In this document: one piece after another, positions 16,496 through 24,031 of the stretch
Layout of the letters: each line of letters starts with the position of its first letter
How positions within the stretch are numbered: the stretch's first letter is position 1
Source: Pseudomonadota bacterium
Lineage (GTDB): Bacteria > Pseudomonadota > Alphaproteobacteria > Rhizobiales > Xanthobacteraceae
Reading direction: 5' to 3'
Length of the DNA stretch: 43,121 bases
Assembly (NCBI GenBank): GCA_023388935.1
Contig: JAEWFG010000091.1
Span: 1-43,121 of the forward strand
Notes under the pieces: generated by a model
Told to the model about the DNA's origin: nothing
The model's input: only the letters and a program-made list of their open reading frames with translations
Databases searched by the model: none
Program-made: the position numbers and the translations under genes

Positions 16496-19400
16496 TTATC
16501 GGACCGCCGGGGGATGCGGCGTCTGGCGGGATTTGCCAAAGCGGTGCTTCGCCGCCTCTCGCCATCGCTGAAAGGTCACGTACAGCAACGGCACCAGGAA
16601 AACGCCGATCGAGCTTGCCGCAAGCATCCCGCCGAACACCGCGGTGCCGACCGCGCGGCGACTCAGTTCGGCTGCTCCGGTTGCGACAACCAGCGGGACC
16701 AGGCCGAGAATGAATGCGATCGAGGTCATCATCACGGCTCGGAACCGCATTTGTGATCCGAGCACCGCCGCATCTTCCACTGATCGACCGGCTTCGCGCT
16801 GCTCCTTTGCGAACTCCACGATCAGAATCCCGTTCTTGGCAGCGAGCGCGATCAGCACGACGAGCCCGATCTGGCCATAGAGGTCGAGATTAAGCCCGGA
16901 GATCTTGATCGCCGTGTAAGAGCCGAGAACTCCCACCACGACGGCCAGCAAGACGGGGATAGGAATCGTCCAGCTCTCGTAGAGCGCCACCAGGAAGAGA
17001 TATGCGAACAGCACTGCTAGTCCGAGGATGATGCCAGTTTGGCCAGACGCTGCCTGCTCCTGATAGGCGGTGCCGGTCCATTCGAAGGAATAGCCCGCCG
17101 GCAAAGTGGACTTGGAGATTTCTGCCATCGCAGCAATCGCCGTGCCCGAGGAAACACCGGCGGCAGGTCCGCCGTTGATGGTGACAGCGCGGTAGTTATT
17201 GTAACGCGTGATCACCTGCGGCCCGGTCACAATCCTGATGTTCGCGATGGAGCGAATTGGCACCATTTCGCCGGTGCTGTTGCGAACGTAGATTTGCCAG
17301 ATGTCTGAAATGTCACCACGATTGGCCGCCTCACCCTGTACATTGACCTGCCAGGTACGTCCGAACAGGTTGAAGTTGTTGACATAGAAGCCGCCGAGGG
17401 TCGCCTGCAACGCCGTGAACACGTCGCTCATGTTGAGGCCAAGGGCCTGGGCCTTTGCACGGTCGATATCAAGGAAGATCGAGGGATTGGTCGCGGTGAA
17501 GGTCGAGAACACGCGCGTCAGCCGCGGATCGCGGTTCGCTACGCTGATCAAGCCACTCACCACGCTACCGACGGCCGCGGGATCCTGTCCCTCGAGCGCT
17601 TCAAGTTGATATTCGAACCCGCCGGAGGTCGATAGACCGATAATCGGCGGCAGATTGAATGGCAGAATGTTGGCCTGGCGGATTTGTGCGCCCGCGTTGT
17701 ACGTCCGCCGGATCGTCGCCTGCACCGAATCTGCGGCCGCCTTGCGATCCGCGAATGGCTTCATTCGCGCGACGACGAACGCCGAATTCGGCTGATTGCC
17801 ACCATCGAGCAGCGAAAAGCCGATAATCGAAAGCACGTGTTCGATTGCTGGAATCTGCTTGAGTAACGTCTCGACCTGCTTGGTCACTTCACTGGTACGC
17901 GCGACCGACGCTGCGTCGGGCAGTTGTACGGAAATGAAAAACGCGCCTTGATCCTCCTCGGGCAAGAACCCGGTTGGTGTGATGCGCGACACGCCAAAAA
18001 TTCCGCCCGCGAACACCAGCACCGCGGCAAGCGACAACAGCGCCAAGCGCAGCAGGCGGCGCACGATGCCGGCATAGCCGTCGCGAACCCAATCGATCCC
18101 GCCAAGCACGCGCCCCATGATGCCGCGCCGCGGCCCGGTATGGCGCAGGAACACCGCACAGAGCGCCGGCGACAACGTGAGCGCGTTCAGCGCCGAGATC
18201 ACCATAGCCGCGCTGATCGTGACCGCGAACTGGCGAAACAACGTGCCCGAGATTCCCGGGATGAACGCGATCGGCACGAACACCGACAAGAGCACCAGCG
18301 TGATCGCAATGATCGGCGCGGTGATCTGCGCCATCGCTTTTTTGGTCGCCTCGGCGGGCGAAAGATCCGGCTCCTCCTCCATCACGCGTTCGACATTCTC
18401 GACAACGACGATCGCATCATCAACCACGATGCCGATCGCGAGCACCATCGCGAGCAGAGAGACCGTGTTGGCCGAATAGCCGAGCGCCAGGAGGACCGCG
18501 AAGGCGCCGATCAAGCTGACGGGAACCGCGACCGCCGGAATTATGGTCGCGCGCAAATTGCCGAGGAACACGAAAACCACGAATACGACGAGCACGAAGG
18601 CCTCGCCCAAGGTCTTCAGCACTTCCTTGATGGTATCCGTGACAAAGGTCGTAGAATCATATTGCACGAGGTAGGACAATCCGGGCGGAAACCGCTCCGA
18701 CAATCCGGCGAGCGTCGCCTGCACGGCTCTCGCCGTCGTCACTGCATTTGCGCCCGGGGAAAGATAGATCCCCATGGGTACGCCGGCCTGCCCGTCGATC
18801 CGCGCCTCGCTGTCCATATTTTGCGCGCCGATCTCGACGCGGGCGACGTCCTTGATCCGCAACACCGAGCCGTCCGGATTCGCGCGCAGCACGATATCGC
18901 CAAACTGCGTCGAGGTGGTCAATCGACCTTGCGTCTGCACGTTGAACTGGAACTGCTGATCGTCGCTGATCGGGCGGGCCCCGATGCGACCGACCGCTGC
19001 CTGCACGCTCTGTGCGCGAATCGCTGCGATCACGTCCGACGGCGCCAGATTGAGGCTGGTAAGGCGCTGCGTATCAAACCAGATGCGCATGGAGTAATTC
19101 AGCCTGGCGAACAGCGTCGCCTGGCCGACGCCGGGCGTGCGAGAAATCGCATCGAGAACGTTGATAATGGCGTAGTTGGTGATGAAGAGTGGATCCTGCT
19201 CGCCGTTCTTGCTGTACAGCACGATAAACTGCAGCACCGCCGAGGAGCGCTTCTGTACCGTCAGACCTTGCGCCTGCACCTCGGTCGGAAGTTGCGCAAG
19301 AGCGCTCTGCACGCGGTTATTGACATTCACCGTGTTGATGTCGGGATTGGTGCCAAGCGCAAACGAGACAGTCAGCGTATAGGTGCCGTCATTGCCGCTT

Positions 19401-19645
19401 GTCGACTTCATGTAGAGCATCTTGTCGACGCCAACGACCTGGGCTTCGAGCGGCTGGGCGACGCTCGTTTCCACCACCTCAGCGGATGCGCCCGGAAAGT
19501 TGGCGGTGACGGTGACCTGCGGCGGCACGATGTCCGGGAACTGCGCCACCGGAATCTGCAAAAGCGCAAGCGCTCCCGCTATTGTGATGACAAAAGCGAT
19601 CACAATGGCCAAGCGTGGGCGATCAACGAAGACCGACGAAATCAT
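16496..19645 (-). CDS. RND multidrug efflux permease (HAE1, AcrB/MexB type)
   Basis: This 1049-residue proton-driven inner-membrane pump is the same length as AcrB. It begins MISSVFVDRPRLAIVIAF with the first membrane helix; the proton-relay pair D409-D410 lies in GIVVDDAIVVVENVER (helix 4), and the partner Lys in ALAAKNGILIVEFA (helix 10). Two large periplasmic loops have the usual Phe-rich, Gln/Asn-rich pattern. Its ATG overlaps the adaptor's stop by four bases. No outer-membrane factor and no TetR-type regulator is encoded nearby, so it would need a TolC/OprM partner from elsewhere. Substrates are not predictable; hydrophobic drugs or plant phenolics are plausible. The cassette lies inside the waaF duplication and is probably acquired. 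Confidence 0.96.
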   Translation of the reverse strand: MISSVFVDRPRLAIVIAFVITIAGALALLQIPVAQFPDIVPPQVTVTANFPGASAEVVETSVAQPLEAQVVGVDKMLYMKSTSGNDGTYTLTVSFALGTNPDINTVNVNNRVQSALAQLPTEVQAQGLTVQKRSSAVLQFIVLYSKNGEQDPLFITNYAIINVLDAISRTPGVGQATLFARLNYSMRIWFDTQRLTSLNLAPSDVIAAIRAQSVQAAVGRIGARPISDDQQFQFNVQTQGRLTTSTQFGDIVLRANPDGSVLRIKDVARVEIGAQNMDSEARIDGQAGVPMGIYLSPGANAVTTARAVQATLAGLSERFPPGLSYLVQYDSTTFVTDTIKEVLKTLGEAFVLVVFVVFVFLGNLRATIIPAVAVPVSLIGAFAVLLALGYSANTVSLLAMVLAIGIVVDDAIVVVENVERVMEEEPDLSPAEATKKAMAQITAPIIAITLVLLSVFVPIAFIPGISGTLFRQFAVTISAAMVISALNALTLSPALCAVFLRHTGPRRGIMGRVLGGIDWVRDGYAGIVRRLLRLALLSLAAVLVFAGGIFGVSRITPTGFLPEEDQGAFFISVQLPDAASVARTSEVTKQVETLLKQIPAIEHVLSIIGFSLLDGGNQPNSAFVVARMKPFADRKAAADSVQATIRRTYNAGAQIRQANILPFNLPPIIGLSTSGGFEYQLEALEGQDPAAVGSVVSGLISVANRDPRLTRVFSTFTATNPSIFLDIDRAKAQALGLNMSDVFTALQATLGGFYVNNFNLFGRTWQVNVQGEAANRGDISDIWQIYVRNSTGEMVPIRSIANIRIVTGPQVITRYNNYRAVTINGGPAAGVSSGTAIAAMAEISKSTLPAGYSFEWTGTAYQEQAASGQTGIILGLAVLFAYLFLVALYESWTIPIPVLLAVVVGVLGSYTAIKISGLNLDLYGQIGLVVLIALAAKNGILIVEFAKEQREAGRSVEDAAVLGSQMRFRAVMMTSIAFILGLVPLVVATGAAELSRRAVGTAVFGGMLAASSIGVFLVPLLYVTFQRWREAAKHRFGKSRQTPHPPAVR

Positions 19646-20895
19646 GGAGTTGTGCCCGTCGGTTTCGGCCCGAGCCCGCCGCCGCTTTTCTGGTCGCCGC
19701 CGCTGTCCACGCTCGCGTTCATGCTCGACTGCAGCAGCTTATTCGCGGGTCCCGGCGTCACCGGCCGGCCGCTCTGCACCCGTTGTAAGCCCTCGACGAT
19801 AACCTTTTCACTTGGCGAAAGCCCACTTGTCACGGATGCAATCGTCGCTGTTGATTGCCCGAGCTGAATTCGCCGCTGCTCGGCTTTGTTGTCGGCGCCG
19901 AGGACAAAAACATACTCACCCTGCTGATCCGAAAGCACCGCCGAGCGCGGGATCGCCACGACATCGACCGGCTGCACGCCTTCGAGCAACACAGTGACGA
20001 ACTCACCGTCGGTAAGCTCGCGCACGACCAGGCGGTCGCCCGACAGATGCGACAAGGGCGGATTGGGAATCGTGCCGCGCACCGTAATCGTGTCGGTGCT
20101 CTGCGCGATCGTGTTGTTGACAAAATTGAGCTTGCCGACCGGATCATACAGGCGGCCGTCCGTTAGCCTAAGGCGAATGACAACTGCGTTGAAGCCACCC
20201 CGTGGGGCGTAGCGTTCGCGCAGATCCAGCGCTTCGCGGACAGACACCGGAAACGTGACATACATTGGGTCCTGACTGACGATGGTCGTGAGCACGCCAG
20301 AACTCGGGCTGACCACATTGCCTTCAGTGACTGCGGTGCGTCCAATCATGCCGTCGATCGGCGAACGAATTTCGGTGTAGTCGAGATTGATCTGCGATAG
20401 GTCGACCTGCGCCTGCGCCGCCTGCACTTGCGCTTCCAGGCTCTGCTGGTTGGCAACTGCAGCGTCATAGGTGGATTGTTGACCGGCCGGTCCGCCCAGC
20501 AGCGTCCTTGCCCGCTCGGTTGTCAGCTTGGCGTTGACCAAAGTTGCCTGCAACTGCGCAACCTGCGCCTGCTTCGACTTGAGGTCGGCCTCAAAGGGAC
20601 CGCGCTCGAGCGTGTAGAGCAGATCGCCAGTCTTGACCTCGGCACCTTCCACAAAATGGCGCTGCTCCAGAAAGGCGGTGACGCGCGCGACAACGTTGAC
20701 GCGATTGGTCGCTTCGACACGTCCCAGAAACTCGCTGGATTGAATGATGGGCCGCTTGACTGCTTCCATCACCCCGACAGCCGGAGGTCCGGCTTGCCCG
20801 ACCTGGGCGTCAGCGCTTGCGATCGTTCCAAAACCGATGGCCGCCAACATCACCGCACTTGTCAGCGTGCCGCTCGCTGTTTTCTTGAGGTGCAT
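19642..20895 (-). CDS. RND efflux periplasmic adaptor subunit (AcrA/MexA type)
   Basis: This membrane fusion protein of 417 residues bridges the pump and an outer-membrane channel. The N-terminus (MHLKKTASGTLTSAVMLAA) is a signal peptide likely cut after SADA; no lipobox Cys is visible. It has the first half-lipoyl motif (VNVVARVTAFLEQRHFVEGAEVKTGDLLYTL), a helical hairpin rich in Gln and Ala (LKSKQAQVAQLQATL and EAQVQAAQAQVDLSQ), the DYTEIRSPIDGMIGR second lipoyl half, then the beta-barrel. The ATG at 20895 starts directly at the signal peptide; 20964 would add 23 charged residues. Transcription starts in the 455-base gap upstream. Confidence 0.94.
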   Translation of the reverse strand: MHLKKTASGTLTSAVMLAAIGFGTIASADAQVGQAGPPAVGVMEAVKRPIIQSSEFLGRVEATNRVNVVARVTAFLEQRHFVEGAEVKTGDLLYTLERGPFEADLKSKQAQVAQLQATLVNAKLTTERARTLLGGPAGQQSTYDAAVANQQSLEAQVQAAQAQVDLSQINLDYTEIRSPIDGMIGRTAVTEGNVVSPSSGVLTTIVSQDPMYVTFPVSVREALDLRERYAPRGGFNAVVIRLRLTDGRLYDPVGKLNFVNNTIAQSTDTITVRGTIPNPPLSHLSGDRLVVRELTDGEFVTVLLEGVQPVDVVAIPRSAVLSDQQGEYVFVLGADNKAEQRRIQLGQSTATIASVTSGLSPSEKVIVEGLQRVQSGRPVTPGPANKLLQSSMNASVDSGGDQKSGGGLGPKPTGTTP

Positions 20896-21350
20896 GTTCG
20901 TATGCGCCTTCCACTTTTCGGGTCTCGATCTGCGGTCGTGGCGGTAGAACGGCATCCTATCCATAGCAGGACCATGGCAAGACGTCGACGACGGGCTATT
21001 CGCTGCACGTGCGGCCGATGCGCGAACGCGAGACGGTCTGGACCGAATGCTGCTCCTGCAAGCCTATCCAACCCAACGTAACTCAAATCCGCGGGAACCA
21101 AGCCCCGGTCAGGTCCAGCCAACCGCCAACGCGAAGTCCACCGCTCTACCCCGCGCCGGGGGAGTTTTTGCGGTCCCTCTCAATTTGAGTCTTTTCACAT
21201 TTCTGGCCAGCCGGGCCTCTCTGCCACGACAGAGCGGAACCGTTCCGGGCTGACGACAAAGAATATCAGTCGCCATTTTGAGTGGCGGCTCCGCCGTCGG
21301 CGTCACAAGCCGCTGATCAAGGTCAAGCCCGGTGACTTCCCCTTTGCCAT
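20896..21350. other. Intergenic region upstream of the efflux operon
   Basis: No convincing gene is present in these 455 bases. Short open frames exist on both strands but lack family features and good ribosome binding sites. The region must hold the efflux promoter, though I cannot place one confidently. A 13-base palindrome lies at 21235-21247, and a sharp switch to waaF-homologous sequence occurs at 21351. Confidence 0.6.
21235..21247. promoter_or_regulatory. Palindrome, candidate operator upstream of the efflux operon
   Basis: The 13-base sequence CGGAACCGTTCCG has perfect 6-bp arms around one base. It lies 340 bases upstream of the adaptor start in otherwise non-coding sequence. No local regulator gene is available to bind it. 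It could equally be chance in GC-rich DNA. Confidence 0.25.
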
Positions 21351-21680
21351 GACCTCACCGGAAACGATTGGCGCAACGGCGTGCCGGCCATGGTCGCGGC
21401 GGGCGTCGCCATCTCCAACGATCCGGGCCTTATGCACATTGCGGCCGCCCTGGGGACGCCCACCATGGGCATCTTCGGCCCGACCAGCCCCTACCTCTGG
21501 GCACCACTCAATGGGCTTGCCGCAACCGTGGTCCAGAACAAGAGCGTGCTGTCGTGCCAGCCCTGCCAGAGCACGATCTGCCGGATGAACGATCACCGCT
21601 GCATGCGGGATATCGCTGCCTCCGAGGTGGCGGCGATCGCGCAGCGGGTGCTGAGTGAGGTGGGGGCGCGGGAGCGCTAG
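21351..21680 (+). pseudogene. Truncated waaF 3' fragment (direct repeat, right copy)
   Basis: This encodes only the last roughly 109 residues of a heptosyltransferase, from DLTGNDWRNG through the donor-site motif, GIFGPTSPYLWAPL and the SCQPCQ tail, ending at TAG 21680. The N-terminal 245 residues, including the acceptor domain, are missing, and no start codon or ribosome binding site is suitably placed, so it is non-functional. Most differences from the intact copy at 16059-16379 are at third codon positions, but the motif SNDSG has become SNDPG, L to W and L to P changes occur, and a conserved Cys is Ser. It is a recombination scar rather than a gene. Confidence 0.9.
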
Positions 21681-21742
21681 CCCTCGCCTTCGAGCACGGC
21701 TCGTATCCCTAGAGAGGGATACGCAGAAGCGGGGCGGTAGGA

Positions 21743-22126
21743 TCAAGCATATGCACGCGCCAGCTTATATTGAGCTGTCAAAGCGTGAATCGGAATGTTC
21801 CATTCCTTGCTAATGGTCCGGATCATTTCCAGCGTTAGTGGGCGAACGCGATTCAAAATTTCGGACGCCCGATTGCGTCCAATCAGAGCCGCCAATTCTG
21901 CCTGCGACCGCCCCATGGACTCGATTGCGAAATGGAGGACGTCGATTGGATCGCCGCAAGTGGTCGCGAAGTGATTGTCTTCGTACTCCTTGATGAGTGA
22001 AGACAAAACCTCGAAGCGATCACCGTCAGGCGTGCCAGGAGTCGGCTCGGCCTCGAAATAGCGGGATACTTCGCGGATAGCCCAATCGTAATCCTGTTCA
22101 GTGTGGAGAGGCTTGACGTCCATCAT
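21743..22126 (-). CDS. higA: HigA-type antitoxin (helix-turn-helix)
   Basis: This 127-residue protein is the likely antitoxin and autorepressor of the upstream toxin gene. The N-terminal acidic half (EQDYDWAIREVSRYFEAEP) resembles COG5499-type HigA proteins. The C-terminal half holds a helix-turn-helix: IESMGRSQAELAALIG, RNRASEILNRVRPLTL, EMIRTISKEWNIP. Its ATG overlaps the toxin TGA by one base (TGATG), with an in-frame GTG one codon earlier. Toxin-first gene order is typical of HigBA. The pair lies 62 bases past the truncated waaF copy, at the junction of the acquired segment. The AT content is higher than in neighbouring genes. Confidence 0.9.
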   Translation of the reverse strand: MMDVKPLHTEQDYDWAIREVSRYFEAEPTPGTPDGDRFEVLSSLIKEYEDNHFATTCGDPIDVLHFAIESMGRSQAELAALIGRNRASEILNRVRPLTLEMIRTISKEWNIPIHALTAQYKLARAYA

Positions 22127-22428
22127 CACACGGTCTCCGCGTTTATTTCGTCATAGTCTTCGTGCGTGCCGACAAACTTGATGAGGGCTCTTTTGAATTT
22201 GTAGGAGAAATGAACCACAAGGCGATACTTGTTGTCGCCTATGTCGAAGATGGCTCTATTGTCTCCAACAAAGTCCACGTTGTTTCCAAACGCCTTCTTC
22301 AGGTCTGCTGGGCCAGTCCAGTCACCCTTGGAAACGATTTCATACCAAGTTCCCAAGGGTGTCTCCGCTTGAGGGTATCGCTCCCAAAAGGCTTTAAGTG
22401 CCTTTCTTGCTATTACGTTCATTGCCAT
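22126..22428 (-). CDS. higB: HigB-type toxin (RelE-like mRNA interferase)
   Basis: This product of about 100 residues belongs to the HigB/YafO-like branch of the RelE superfamily, ribosome-dependent mRNA nucleases. Recognisable are NVIARKALKAFWERYPQAE near the start, DLKKAFGNNVDFVGDNRAIFDIGDNKYRLVV in the core, and the C-terminal KFVGTHEDYDEI, where the THxxYD motif carries the conserved His. Starts at 22428 (MAMNV) and 22422 (MNV) are both possible; the first follows the palindromic operator immediately. It is co-transcribed with the antitoxin and probably autoregulated through the two palindromes upstream. Confidence 0.9.
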   Translation of the reverse strand: MAMNVIARKALKAFWERYPQAETPLGTWYEIVSKGDWTGPADLKKAFGNNVDFVGDNRAIFDIGDNKYRLVVHFSYKFKRALIKFVGTHEDYDEINAETV

Positions 22429-22433
22429 ATCAT

Positions 22434-22450
22434 GTTCCCAATATGGGAAC
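22434..22450. promoter_or_regulatory. higBA operator, proximal palindrome
   Basis: GTTCCCAATATGGGAAC has perfect 6-bp arms with a five-base AT-rich centre, beginning 6 bases upstream of the toxin start. This is the form expected of a dimeric helix-turn-helix antitoxin operator. Confidence 0.75.
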
Positions 22451-22459
22451 AATTTAAGA

Positions 22460-22476
22460 ATTCCCAAGACGGGAAC
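22460..22476. promoter_or_regulatory. higBA operator, distal palindrome
   Basis: ATTCCCAAGACGGGAAC repeats the same TTCCC-N5-GGGAA design with one outer-arm mismatch. Its centre is 26 bases from that of the proximal site, close to two and a half helical turns. The AT-rich spacer on the coding strand contains TTAAAT, a possible -10 element, so repressor binding would cover the promoter. Confidence 0.65.
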
Positions 22477-22868
22477 TAAATTTGCGCCACCTTAGGGTGT
22501 GCCAGTCGTACGAGTTCTCTCGTTTAGTCAGATTTACGATACGTCGAACGCCGGCCAGCTGCCCGTTGACCGCAAGGTCTGCACGCTCCCAATCCTCGAC
22601 TCAGAGCGCGGATCGGATCAGGCACGCTTATCCCGAGCTTTTTTTCCTCACCATTTGGCCCGACCGCAACTACCGCTCGAAAACGCGGGATACACGGCCG
22701 ACGACTTTTTGCGATGATGAATGTCTAGCGGTGTTTTGCCCGACGCGTCAAATGCATTTCGTAAAATCCGTAAATCGTTGCGCTGGCGGTCAAGCCATTG
22801 ATTTGGCTGTCACCGGCTACTTTGCACGGGGTGTTTTCGAGATTCTTGTCTGCGGTCTCGAAGGCCGT
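22477..22868. other. Intergenic region between higBA promoter and core glycosyltransferase
   Basis: No gene is supported here. The stretch from about 22736 (GGTGTTTTGCCCGACGCGTC) to 22850 (TACTTTGCACGGGGTGTTTTC) resembles a degenerate intergenic sequence I recall being repeated in Bradyrhizobium genomes; that is memory, not alignment. A short open frame from 22482 lacks any recognisable features. Confidence 0.4.
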
Positions 22869-23906
22869 TCAGAGCAGCGACCGATAGACCTCCCCGATCC
22901 GCGCCGCTTCCGCATCCAGGCTGAAGCGTTCGAGCACCCGTGCCCGCCCACGCTCGCCCATCGCGGTTGCGGCAGCCACATCGCGCATCAGCGGCTCGAG
23001 CGCCGCAGCCAGCGCATCGGCGTCGCCTGGCGGCATCAACACGCCGGTCACGCCATCCTCGACCACGAGCTCGGCCGCGCCGGCGCGCGCGGCGACGAGC
23101 GCGCTGCCGGCCGTCATCGCCTCGATCAGCGTCAGGCCAAAGCCCTCGTTGCGTGAGGTGAAGGCGTAGATCGTCAGCCGCTGATACCAGCGCTGCACCG
23201 CTTCGATCGGCAGCTCGCCGGTGATGACGATGCGCGACTGCAGGCCGGCAGCCTCGATCCGCTTCTTCAGGTCGTTGGCAAAAGGCGTTTGCTCCGGCGT
23301 AACCTGACCGACGATGACGGCCGTGAAATCCGGATAGCGCGGCAGCAATCGGCACATCGCATCGACGAACACATCCGTGCCCTTCTGCGCGCGCACGCGA
23401 CCGAAGCAGCCGATCGCATAGCGGCCCGGCAAACCACTCTCGGCGAAGGCCGCGGCGCGGTCTTTCGGCGGCGCATAGACGTCGGTATCGACGCCATGCG
23501 GGATCACGGTCGCCTTCACCTTCAGGAACGAGGCCGAGATGTCAGAGGTTGCGATGATCGCGTCCATCCGCCGGATCAGCCAGCGCGTGATCCAGCTGTG
23601 ATGCCGCTGCGCGGCGGAGGTGAACACGAGCTTGAGCGGCCAGCCGAGCGCACGGAGCACTACGCCTGCGATCATCTCGTTGTTGCGGCGCGCATGCCAG
23701 ATCAGCGGCGCCTTGCGGCGCCATAGCTTGAGGACATCGGCAACGCTGAGGCGCGCAATGCCCTCCGGCGCGTCCGAGCCGAACCATGCAGCGCGAAACA
23801 GCCTTGCCAGCCGCGGCGCCACCATCCGGTTGGTCGCGGTGACCCCGGAATAACGCCTGTGCAGATTTGGCACGATCACATCGAGATCGACAGGGGAATT
23901 CGCCAC
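22869..23906 (-). CDS. Glycosyltransferase family 4, LPS core (LpcC-like)
   Basis: This is a 345-residue GT-B enzyme. It opens with DLDVIVPNLHRRYSGVTATN, a pattern I associate with rhizobial LpcC core mannosyltransferases. It has the family's GCFGRVRAQKGTD phosphate-binding region and the EX7E element in SRNEGFGLTLIEAM, followed by VAARAGAAELVVEDGVTG. LpcC transfers mannose from GDP-mannose to Kdo; manC in this window would supply the donor. The start is GTG at 23906, with GGAG eight bases upstream inside a hairpin. It is divergent from galE. Donor and acceptor are inferred. Confidence 0.85.
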   Translation of the reverse strand: MANSPVDLDVIVPNLHRRYSGVTATNRMVAPRLARLFRAAWFGSDAPEGIARLSVADVLKLWRRKAPLIWHARRNNEMIAGVVLRALGWPLKLVFTSAAQRHHSWITRWLIRRMDAIIATSDISASFLKVKATVIPHGVDTDVYAPPKDRAAAFAESGLPGRYAIGCFGRVRAQKGTDVFVDAMCRLLPRYPDFTAVIVGQVTPEQTPFANDLKKRIEAAGLQSRIVITGELPIEAVQRWYQRLTIYAFTSRNEGFGLTLIEAMTAGSALVAARAGAAELVVEDGVTGVLMPPGDADALAAALEPLMRDVAAATAMGERGRARVLERFSLDAEAARIGEVYRSLL

Positions 23907-23912
23907 TTTCGT

Positions 23913-23927
23913 GCTCCGTTACGGAGC
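23913..23927 (-). promoter_or_regulatory. Hairpin containing the ribosome binding site of the core glycosyltransferase
   Basis: On the minus strand GCTCCGTAACGGAGC is a perfect inverted repeat ending 6 bases before the GTG start. Its right arm contains GGAG, the only well-placed Shine-Dalgarno sequence, so folding would mask it. A second GGGAGG lies farther upstream. Confidence 0.4.
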
Positions 23928-24031
23928 CTCCCTATACGCAACATTAAGCATAGTGACCAGTTCAGGGCCGCCGAAACCCCCTCTTCACCGGGCAACCGTT
24001 AGCATCGTGTTGATCGGAGACGGGTGAGACC

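Noticed and set aside
17924..19867. A 647-codon open frame on the plus strand opposite the RND permease.
   Set aside because: The antisense frame of acrB-type sequence is full of Arg/His/Asp with no recognisable motif; the minus-strand gene is unmistakable.
21109..21306. A 65-codon open frame on the minus strand upstream of the efflux genes.
   Set aside because: It has no ribosome binding site and no domain, and it is rich in Arg and Ala as expected from non-coding GC-rich DNA; the name-like similarity I sensed could not be verified.
22482..23156. A 224-codon open frame on the plus strand between higBA and the core glycosyltransferase.
   Set aside because: Its second half is antisense to the glycosyltransferase, and its first half lacks any recognisable features or ribosome site.
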